Assembly (NCBI GenBank): GCA_012845835.1
Contig: JABAKD010000005.1
Coordinates: 14,191,205-14,255,204 of the forward strand
DNA: 64,000 bases
From: Undaria pinnatifida
Taxonomy: Eukaryota > Sar > Phaeophyceae > Laminariales > Alariaceae
Reading direction: 5' to 3'
Of this stretch, positions 20,545-32,300 are shown one piece after another; the stretch's first letter is position 1; the number at the start of each line of letters is the position of its first letter. A program made the translations under genes and the position numbers. The notes beneath the pieces were generated by a model. That model saw nothing but the letters and a program-made list of their open reading frames with translations. It was not told the DNA's origin and did no database searches.

Positions 20545-23350
20545 TTTTCATCACATTTCGAGGTGAGTTCATACTTATGTCTACAGAGAACAGCCCCGTG
20601 AGGAGAGGTGCTTCACGTGTGTTGCACAAACGGAAGAGGACTGGCCTCTCCGTATGGTACAGCTTAAGGGGGGCGAATACGTTCGGGAAACGCGAGAGCC
20701 ACAGCCCCTTCGCCGTCCCCCTTTGATAGCTCATGTCCTGTGCAGGGGAGGCGTATAAGCTCCCGTAAGACTCTTCTTCACGCTTCCTGTGGGAATATAT
20801 TTTTATTCAAAGCATATTTGTTGTGGATTACACACAATGATAAATGTTGTCTTGCGGAAGCGACAGCATGGTGTTTGAGTGGTAACGTCAAGACGTATGA
20901 GTAAAGTTTGTCGGAGTCTGACGTACGTCACTATAGGGGCAGCTTAGACCCGTCCCCACCGTTAGACCGGGTGATATTAAACGGAATTTTTCGTGGGAAC
21001 AACCGAATAAATTCTCAACAGCTCGTGTCTTAAAGCTGTGTCGACCGCACGAGATTTGTTGACTGATATTTTGGTATATTTTGAAGGTTGCATGTATTGT
21101 GGACATTGACAGTCAAGCACAAGGATGGTTGAATTTTGCACCTCGGGTTTCGTGGGCTACATCATATATTTGCTGTTTCGTGAACGAGACTATTAATTGT
21201 TCTGAACCGATGACTAATGCTGGCGTTTGCGCTCCTTGCGCTGGCGGTTTTACATTGTGTCATCCGGCGTCAACGATGATATTGGAGCTATTGATCTAAT
21301 GATACAAAAGGGGGCTGCCGCATAAGATCAAACCCCGTAACGACGAATTATCTCTCAGCTAACACTCGATCTCTCTCAGCTATTACTCGATCTCTCTTTC
21401 TCGCTTATCACTCAATCTTTCCCAGCTATGACTCGATCTCTCTCCGTCGCTCAGCTATATATTACCCGACAACCGAGGACGACAAAGCGTTAGACGATAC
21501 TAACTGTTCTCAGTTTGGTTTGCGAATGACAATCATTTTTCCATGTCAAATCGAAAAGGTTTGCCGTCGTAGGGTATCCCAGGCTACAGCATGCGGTAAG
21601 GGGTTCACGTTTACCGGCGGCCAAGGCTGAAATTTTGGGCAGATGGGACCACGTTTCACGTTCCAGGGGTGACGTTTACGTGTGACCAAGGATGTGATAT
21701 TGTGAAGGGTGGTCACGTTTACAGTCGACAAAAGAGTTTTATGTTTTTTTATGGTGGGCCCAGGCTACGGTATCGGCGTCATTCTCGATGCCTCTATTTG
21801 CACTGGCTCTAGGTCACGAGTGACCCCCTCTGCCGTTTCGGTGGTAACCATATGCTTTCGTGCTGGTCAACTGTATTACAACTATATGGCGACTTGATTT
21901 CATAATGGAATAATATTCTACGTTGCGCCAACCAAATTACCCAAGGAATTTTCGTCCTTGACCAAGGCAACGGTATTGTATTAATCATAGTGTCATCATC
22001 CGTTTCCTCTCCCGCGTTTGAGCCGCTGGTATGATTGACTCCGCACCTCACGGACAAGGAGAGCATCGTCGATGTTCAAGGCGCAGCACAGGTTTCTGGT
22101 TCGTTGCGGATTGATATCGCCAACTTGATTGTAATTTTGAAACCAAACCAAAGCTAAAGGCGGCGCGCGAGTGACCCCGTGCAACTGCCAAATCAAAGAC
22201 CCCGAAAGTGACCAGCCCCTCTTATCGTACCGTGGCCTGGGTCGAGAGGTTTAGAGAGTCAATCGCGAAAGTGGCTTGAGCAAGGCAGTAAAATGGGAAT
22301 ACCCCGGCTACCTTAGCCTTTGTCTACGGCAGGGGGCTCACGTTTCGGGGCTCGAGGTTTAACGAATATGAGAAAATCGAATGAGATTGGCTGATGTTGT
22401 CTCTCACCAGCTAGCGGTTGTTCATTGAGGTACGAAGGTATGCTTTTAGCTTAGAGCTATGTTGCTCGGCTGTGCCGATAGAGCACTTTGAAGCACGTCT
22501 TGAAGTGAGATATAGAGCCACTGGCACGTTGGTAGAGCATTAGGGAGTTCGTATCACACTGTAATACCGAAACATTGGCTTCCCGTCCGCATCGATCTGG
22601 GCTCGCAGGGGTAGGGTGTACCTTTTCTTTGCCCTCCAGGGAAGGTAGCTTCATTCCGGTTTATCACGCGTGAAGTTCTTCGTCCCCCATACTCGTCAAC
22701 TTGCACCGCACAGCGCGACCAACACGCACTCCCACTGGTTCCTCGACAGAAGATGAATGAGGAATACAAGAGATGTTAATGTACGACACCCGCAAGGATT
22801 CAGATGGCAACGTGACCACCTTCAACGATGGCAGTTAGCCGCTGCACCACAGTCAAACAAAATTGGCATACAACTCAGGAGGGGGAACACGGTACTAGCC
22901 TTAATCGACATCAAACTCGCGGCCATTGTGAAATGTTATCACAACTACGTCGGGGATATCTGCAGAAACATGCCTGGTAGGACAATATTCTTTGTTCACC
23001 TTCGGCTTTATTGTGCCTTGCCCGTACAAGTCGAAGAAATTAGAGTGATGTGTGTTTTGTTATACGTCGTCGTATTTCCTTCTGTGCATCCTGTTAACCC
23101 ATGTCAGCCTGTGTTTTCTGTTCTGGTAATATCACGGAACAAACTGTATTGCTCCATGTACAACAAAATGCACACTATGTACTGCGTTGCTGTCGGCTTC
23201 TTCAACAAGTAACCTCTTTCATGACCACCCAACGCCCCAATTGCGTATTCGATCGTTGTACTATGTAACATTCGCTTGCGTCTCAGCTGAGTGCGAATAC
23301 ATCCAAGGGAACAGTGGGAATACATCTAAGGGTATCGGTACAGATACGCA
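20545..23350. other. No supported gene upstream of the dioxygenase
   Basis: Contains a short degenerate repeat of CTCTCAGCTATNACTCGAT (about four units, 21352-21455) and otherwise unique sequence. The 151-codon plus frame at 22757-23212 has no domain I recognise. The promoter and 5' untranslated region of the dioxygenase presumably lie in the last few hundred bases, but no core element can be fixed by eye. Confidence 0.45.
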
Positions 23351-23352
23351 GC

Positions 23353-26300
23353 ATGGGGGACGTGACCGCCCAATCTCTAAACTCGTCAAATGGGGCTGAT
23401 GATCTTACCTGGCGACGGTTCATTGAGGGTGGTCTCAAGGGCATTTCCGAGGCCACTGTTGTCCAGGGAGGCCACCGAGTTAAGATATCCTGGCTGGACG
23501 GGCACGAAAGTGTATTTTCGCTGAAGTGGCTACGGGACCACAGCGATGGGTCCTTTAACGTCAACACCAAGCAGCGAGAGGTGAGAGTACGTATAAAAAC
23601 ATCAACTTGAGAAATAATAGCAACGAATGCGACACGACGACCGTGTACATATTCCAAGCACTCTACGAAATCAAGGAGCAAAAACGTAGTGTGTGCTCGT
23701 TTGCTTGACCCGTGTGTTAAACTGACTGCGGGATGCTATGAAATCGACTTGAGAACAATAACTCTCTCAGAGGAACTTGAACGCTCCGTGAGAGATATCT
23801 GGCCCACTATTCAGACCATGAGTGGGTGAGTGAGTGGGTGTCACTTCTCACACGTGAAAGCACCCAATCACGCACGTTTTGAAGCCGAATCCATTTGGCG
23901 CTGACCTCCACCCCATCGCGCAGCTTGCGTGACGCTTAACAGCCTCATGGTGATTTTGCTTCATTGGATATCTCTGCGCTGTGTTTGGTCCATGGGTGTC
24001 GGGCCCACCAGTGCGTTCTGACAGCACTCGAGCCCACAAGCTGATACCTCAGAAAAGGTTTGAACTTCACTGCTTATCAGCGTTGACAAAAAAGTCGCAG
24101 CAACATTTCTAGGTACTACGAGTATCAATTCTAGTTATACTCAACTCAGCCAGGCGCTTTCTGCGGGTGATGCGAAAACCGAAGCGCCACAGTCCGGGTT
24201 TGGAGCTGCTTGTTGTGCATGTCATGCCATGCCTGGTTTCAGATTACCCGTGTCCCTCTGCCGCTTTTTATCGATGATTCACTGTGCTCTGTGTCGTGTG
24301 TCCTGTGTGGGACTTTGGTGGTGTAGACTATATCACCAATAAATTTACTACGTCGGCATTCTTGCCCCTTGACGGACGTCCATCATTGAACTCTCCAGGG
24401 AAAAAATTGGCACCTTCAAGCCTTCGCATACATTGACGGTCAACATTTCGTTGGTAGTCCGTGAGCCGACCGATACATGTTAGTGATGGGGAAAACAGTG
24501 CTACGAGTATATACGAGTATCATGTACGTACGATAATGTTAGGCGCTGGCGCTGATACCTCAGAAACGGTCTGACTTTTACTGCCTACCAGCGTTGACAA
24601 AAAGGTTCAAGCAACATTTTAAGGTATACTTCACTCGACCAGTGTAGCCACTTCAGCAGCGTATGTGTTGTACAGCTGCGGTTCTCTGCAGCCTTCGTTG
24701 ATTTTCACCCGCCCGCTCGTGCTTTTGGCGGTGAAAATGGTAGGGATAAAAAGCGTGGCTTGCTTCTGTTGGAACTTTCGTGAATCTTCAATCATAATAT
24801 TTTTTCAACCTCTGTTTTTTTCCCACCTCTCGTCCTCTTCACTTTGCATCTGCCATTTCTGAAGGACATACATCGCCGCCCAACCGTAACGTTAACCCTA
24901 ATCCTAACGGTAACCGTAACCATTAGGCCTAACCCTTAGGATGTAACCCTTAGGATGCGCCTTTTTTATCTCATATTTTCTCCCCGTCTCCACCATGCCT
25001 GTTTTCCCGGACGAGGACAAGAGGAAAAAAGGAGGGGGGCGGACTCTGAGAAAACAGCTCGCCGTCTGATGCGAGTGTGCCTTTCCAATAAACAATGATA
25101 CGCCGACAATGTACATACTTACCAACAGCAAGCAGATTGGAGGGGTATGCCGGCCTTTTGAGCCGACGCCACACGGTGTGTCCAACGTCCCCACGTAACA
25201 CCCCAGTAAGCTAATGAGGTACTCGTATGGGGCCTTCCAAACGATACACGAATTATTTTTGTTGTGACCATTACTTGATAGATATAAAAAACAGAGTCGT
25301 GCATGCTAAACATTTGATCCAACCTACTTGTTCTCCAAGAGATATCAATTGAACGTGAAACCTAGAAATCAAAGGAGAATACTGTCCAACGTTTACGCAC
25401 GTGGACGTGTCTTGTTATGGCGAAGGCTACAGTACTGTGTGTGGGAGGTACGCCCCCATTGTCAATGCCATATTTTAGCTATCATTTTTGCACGAGTGAC
25501 TCTGAACGTCACGGACAAAGACTGTTTTGGGGATTTCACTGGCGGAGCGTGGCTTACCATTCCATTACGGAATCATACCGACCAATTTAAACAAGCACGA
25601 AAGCTCAAAGCTGCGGAGGAACGGGGGGGTCATGCGTGCGAGGGACCCCAAGGCACTGAAAAAAATAAATCCAAAAGCGACCCACTAAACACTACCTCAT
25701 GACTTAGCCTAGGTCTAACTATGTGTGGATTAGGGTAAGCATCCAGGGAGGAACACAGGTGGAGTGACACGTTTGTCGACGAATATGCCCGACGCCATAG
25801 AGCTCCCCCACAGTGCAAAGAGAGCGTTTGAAGCTATCCGGGCGAAGCTCAAAGCGGATAGGCACGTGTAATAGACGGTTTCACGGGTCAGGTAACGTAT
25901 ACCAGGTAATGTTATCGTACTAGGTTCGATGAAATTCGAAATGATATGGTAGACTTAAGGGAGGGCGGAGTTTCGACTGCAACCACACGTATCTGAACTC
26001 GAAACCCTCTCTCTTCATCGAAACACTCGCTTTACTTCAACCCCGCACTATTTACAGGATGTCCGGCTCAAGCAAGCCCACTGCAGTTTGGTGTACATTG
26101 ATGACCTATTACGCGGAATCCTGCCTCGTTTTCTCCTATTCCATAGACCACTTCTCGCGGCTCGCTGTTATTCGTAGTTCCCACTGAATACGGCGACTAC
26201 CGGAACAGGCGCATTCACGGCAGGTTCAAAACAATTGCAATGCGACAATCTTGAAGCTGAGTGTGGGAACGAAAGTGAACGAGAACCACAAGAGCGTGGT

Positions 26301-29300
26301 TGATATTGTCATTCAGTTCCAGCAGACGGCACATGTGTTGAGTTGAAGACACCCCACTCTGTGCTCTCGTATTTTCGTCAACCGGTAAACGTATACACCA
26401 GTATATCGCAAGGGTTTGAAAGTAGTACACAGTCTCTCGGTAGATGGGCTGGGTGTCGCAAGGATGAAACAGAGCTTCCAAAACAACGTTGGACTGAAAT
26501 GGTTTGAATGTCGGTCGACATGATTGCCGGATACCGAAATAGGGTTAGGGTTTCATTCAAGGAACATCAGAGGGTTTTCTAAAGGTACCCCAACAATTGT
26601 TTTCCTGAGGATCCTCACGTTAACTACTAAACTGGCGCGATAACTAAGCCAAGGACTGACTTTGAGTAAATTGATAGTTCAACCCGATGACTAAACCAAC
26701 TGCCTATGTGTAAAATCAAGCAAGACCATCAGACGATTTCGCGTGGAGGGAGGCGTTACGCCTCCATTGTGTCACAATATTCATACCATTGCGACAATTT
26801 CGGGTCGAAGAAGCCCTGTCATTCGAAATATATTGTCACGAAAGGGTCGTACATCTATCGCACAACCCGTCTCAAACAGACCTGTGTTCCAGCAGAGGTC
26901 GCCTGACACACCGACAGACACCATGCCGAACCCATTGATTGTCTAGCTTCACCCGCCTTGTCTGCCTTTTTTTCTCTGCCGCTGTGCGAAAGTACAGATC
27001 GATACATTCGCCATACCCAACGACACACGAGTAACCCACACCCAGGTGGAAACGATTACGGTGACGAAATCTTCTGCCGACCCCAACATGAACACGGACG
27101 ACCAGCCGCAACAAGTACTCCGAGTATTTTGGACAGCTGACGGTAACGAAGAGGGACATGAGGGCTGCACCGTCCCGATCGCGCGGCTACGGCAACACTG
27201 CAGCTCCGAAATAGCGCGCAGCCTCCGCCAGAAATTCGGCTCGTCGGCCGAAGTTGCAAACGCACACACGAAGCCGGTGCTGTGGGGCGCAGACCTTTTC
27301 TCCGCACTCCCAGGCAATAATCCTTCCTACTTTGAGTACAAGGCACTTATGGAAGATGATCAACAGTCATCATCGGTAACCTCTCAACTCATGGGGCGCC
27401 TGAAATCGCACGGTATTGTGGTAGTACGGGGCGTCCCGACCGATTTGCCTGGAACCGAGGCTCTTGGCCTGAAATTTGCTGGACATCTGATGAGCACACT
27501 ATACGGCAAGAACTCATGGAGCATCTCCAAAGAGACTGTGGAGTCGGATACCTTGTACCGCAACCTCGCCTACACGACCGACTACCTAGCGCTGCACACG
27601 GACTGTGTCTTCCTTTCGGAGCCGCCTGGACTACAGGTGATCCATAAATGGGCCTCGGGCCTCGATACGCGTACTCCTCACAACATAAGCCTTAAGCTAC
27701 AATAATTATATACTCTTATTGGCCCCGCCTTCAAGTGTGGAACAAGGTTGTCCGCGCCGTTCGAACAGAAAGGGCGAGAAGGTGCTAGACGGGGGGGCGG
27801 AACACGTTTGAAAATCATGCTTAGGTTGACGGTAACTTGAGAACTTTGATGGACGGTGTGTCTGTTACGGGACGTTGTGACACAGCCAAAAAGATCTGTC
27901 AACTTACCTGATTAAAAAATAACGATGGGTGTTGCTTGAAGGGAACGCAAGGCTATATCTCAAACCGTGAGGACACTAACTGCACTGAGTACTTCCAGAC
28001 TGCCAGGGTGTGTTAATATCAGATGTGCATGCATCGTAGACTGCTGGTCAATAACACGGCTGTGGGTGATAAGGCGTGGCGGAACGGTTTCACCGATAGT
28101 TTTGTCGGAAATATTTGCTGGAAGGTACAAACCTTAGACTAGAAACTTGGCATATTTCTTCAAGGCTGGGTCAGGCCGGAATCTGAAAGCTGTCAGATGT
28201 CTACGAAGGGTTGATGTCCACGCGGCTTTTCATGACCCCGTGTTAGCATGTATAGCGTTAATATTGTTGGTTCTGAAACAAGACTGCGGGAACAAGGGAA
28301 CGCACGAACCTGACCATCTACACGCAACAGTTAACAGGGCATCGCGACTGATTAATACCGTCTTGTGGCATGTTTTCGGGTTGCAGGTGTTCAACTGCCA
28401 AAAGCAGGCAGTCGAAGGTGGCGCGAGCATCTACGTCGACGGTTTCGCAGTTGCGGAACGCCTTCGTACGGAACACCCTGACGCGTTCGAGTTCTTGACC
28501 AAGACATCCTTCATGTACCAGTCCTTCGACGACGGATATCACTACGTTGCTGATGGCCCGGTGTTCGAGTTGGGCCCGCTGGGCAACGTGCAACGGGTAA
28601 GTCACTTACGGTGAATTTCTGCTGTTCTCAGGTGAATGTTGGCGACACATGCCGGGGTGGGGGGTACATAATTTGTTTCTGTTACTCCACGCCAAACCAT
28701 CACCCACATAGTGGCCTGGCGGGGACATCGTATGAAACTGCAACCCGATGGACAATTTTAGCACCTACTGTGGCACCTTCTTTAGGCCCTGCCGTGGCAC
28801 CTGCTGTAGCACCTGCTGTAGCACTTATTGCAACTACGTAAAGGCAACGAATGTGGTTAGAGGCACACCCGACCACCCAACGAACCAGAATTCCTTGTTA
28901 TTGTTTTATTACCGTAGTTTATTCTTGATATATTTGCACCAGAAGTGTTTATAGTCCGTGAGTCTCGTCACCCACAATTACTTGAACCCCCAAGAGAACC
29001 TGAACTTCCTACAGCAGTGCCGCAAAAGGTTTGCGGTTGTAACAACGATCTACGCTGATCCGAACCTGTATCCACTCGACCTCTCCCCGCCCTAGCGTCG
29101 GTACACCCCCCGTTGGTGTCACTTCCAATACGGCGGTGTTTGATACATTTTACTCCGGTGTAAGAGACAGTTTGCTTCCTTACATTCGCTTTCTGTGCTC
29201 ACGATTCTTTTATCAACGTCAATCAGCTTTGCCGTTGTCGTCCATCGTTCCAACCAACCACTTGCCCCTCCGGTCCTCTCACCGTACAACCACTCCATGT

Positions 29301-32300
29301 CCCGCAATGTCCTACAAAGCTGAGATACAACGATCACCACAGGACCCCGCTGGACTACCTGTCGACCGAAGACATTGATCGTTTCTACGAATATCAGAAG
29401 CTTCTAATCGGGATGACAAGGTGCGGGGAACACTGACCGCCGTTTCGAAGCTATTGTGCACCAATAATCGTTTGGAACAGTGCCTTCCGCAGGGGGTTAT
29501 GCTGTGTTTTGGGGTGTTTTTTTTCAGTAGCTCGGGTAACTCGCGCGAGTGTCGCACCGCGTTTCTTTGCGGTTTTAAGCCCTCGTAAGACGTGCTGGTT
29601 TCATACTTTTTAGTTGTGGGATTTGAATCCGCGTTGGAATAGTTGACGATGCTGCGCCACGCAAATCGTCTCAAGTGATTTCGTCAGTGCGGTACGGAGT
29701 CGTTCATGCGAGTATGACAGTGGGACCCTGTAACAGTATTACATTATGTAGGTCATGATAGCTCAAATCCGGTAGGGAAAAATTGTGCATGATACTAACT
29801 TGATTCTACAATAGCTGACACTTCAAATACAATGACACTACAATACCGTAGCCTTTTCCTTGTCTGACGGAATGGTCCATGCAACAGTCTCTGCTGGCTA
29901 CTATGATGTGGCCGACTGTGAAATGATGCAAGGGCAACTGCATTGGCTGCTGTTGACAAGGTCCGATCGTGAGCTTCATGTCTCCGCAGAGAGAAAATAC
30001 AGTTGTTAAATATTATTAGGCCGCCGTGTGTGGTTGGATGGAAGCATCATAGTTTTCCCGTGAAGAAGGGTAGCACCCCGACTCCCTTTTTTCTCACTTC
30101 TTTCTCACTTCTTTCTAACTCGCATAGCACATTGTGCTTTCAGACGTTACTGTACTATTGTTTGGAAGAAAGGTTAGCTTACCGACGCTCAAGTTGTTGG
30201 ATTCCGTTCGCCAGGAATACAACCTTCCACACGTACGTCCTACCTTGGAACATGTGCCCCATTTCTCTCGTGTACCGGTATTGTATTAGAAAATATTATA
30301 GAACATGGCTCGCAACTTATGCTAAATTGTTCCGTGGGTATTTCGCCGACCTTCCCCTTGGTGCACGGCGGCATAGACAGATAGATGGCAGCACCGTGCC
30401 TATTACTGGGCAGCACTACGTGTCTGTTGACCACTGGCTATACTATGGACGACTATGATATTCACCACGGACGAGACGGGTTAGGGTTAGGTCCCTGGCT
30501 ACATACTGCTGTAGCCTACTAATACTATACTAATAATACTTTCGTACTTGTCACTAACAATTTTCTTTGACATTGGTGTAGTAAATGTAGTAAACAGTAA
30601 ACGTGACATTGGTGTAGTAAACAGTAAACGCCACATTGGTGTAGTAAACAGTAAACGCCACATTGGTGTAGTAAACAGTAAACGCCACATTGGTGTAGTA
30701 AACAGTAAACGTGACATTGGTGTAGTAAACAGTAAACGCCACATTGGTGTAGTAAACAGTAAACGCCACATTGGTGTAGTAAACAGTAAACGTGACATTG
30801 GTGTAGTAAACAGTAAACGCCACATTGGTGTAGTAAACAGTAAACGCCACATTGGTGTAGTATGCGAAAGCGCGTGAGAGTCTACGGTGCAGGACACCTA
30901 CAAGTGGCTGTAACTGATGAACAGGATAGTAAACAAGTCAGGCAAACACTTTCGCGAAAAACATGAAATCCGCGGGGATGACACCCCGCAGGCGCAAAAA
31001 AATTGCCCCATGCCCCAGAGGGGCGAAGCCCCGACCGCATGGGGTCGCCCGGCTGCCGGGGTGGATGAGCACGAGCAACACATGTTGGGTTTTCGCTGAG
31101 GACATTTTTCGCATCTGACCCGGCAGCCTGCACAGCAAAATGTGCTCGTCCACGACAATGTGTTTGGCCGGCAGTTTTCTTTTTGTCATTTAACAAAACC
31201 GAGCATCCCCGCCCCCAACAAACCTGGCACATGGTCGACGGGGAAATCCCCCCCCAAGTTTTGCTTCTTACATTAAAACTCCCTGCTGACAGGAGGAAAG
31301 AGTGAAGAAGAGCAGGCAAGCAGGTCTTTATAGCATCCATGGTCTGCGTCGACGAAGGAAAACTAGTACTCGGTAATGTCTTTGGTTTGAAAGCGGTTAA
31401 GACCACGGCGGGCGATATCTTTCGCCTGGTCCACAGACTCATGGATTCGACTACTTCATCTGCGCAGTAATACTTACGACGGTTTGTAATGACTGTCCCT
31501 TCGCTCGATCAATTTTTCAGAACCTGTTTAGTAGTAGCATCCTGACGACCCAAGTCACACAGAGGCCAAAAGGATTGCAGTCATCAGCACGGCGTGTTTT
31601 AGCGGCGATGTTGTGGCTCAACAAGTGTAGAGGGTTGCCGATGTCTTCACCGACGACGTCTATGAAAAAATGGGCGCTCTTGGCTTCCTTTGTGTCTAGC
31701 GCTCAAAGACGGCGGTTTCTTTATCCGAACACAGAAGCGACGAAGTTCCCTGGTAGCACCGGTCCTAAAGCCGTTTCCAAATGTGACGTTCTAAAGACCG
31801 ATGCCTGGTGTACGACCACAGCAGTTCGTACTTCGAAGTATGAACATTTCACCCCGTTCACTTCACAATGGCAGCGGAAGAGCTGATGTTTAATGAAACA
31901 ATCGTAGATTTGTGGCTTGCTAGCAGACTTCCAGCAACGGGCTAGGGGTGCCACACTTCCCCTGCGTGACCGAACAGTACACAACTTATCCCACATCCAC
32001 GGGCGTATCGACTATTTGAATGTAGTGTCTAGTACATTAGGGTTAGGGTTAAGGTTAGGGCCTTGAATTGAAACTGTTCGAAAACCGCAAAACAAATACC
32101 GTATGTCGCAAAGCTTCATTTGCCTTCGCACAAATATGTATTATTGAACTATTTAATACTATTTATTCACTTCACGCTCTAAATAAACCGTTTGGTGCTT
32201 CCGTTTGTCCTATTAATAGGTTCGAAACAAACAAAACAATATTGCTTGTGTACCGTCGCGCGACCACCGGGCCCAGTGGTATCAACGCCGAACCCATATA

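Noticed and set aside
30499-30897. 132-codon repeat protein on the minus strand and 109-codon one on the plus strand
   Set aside because: Products of the 27-bp minisatellite within an intron.
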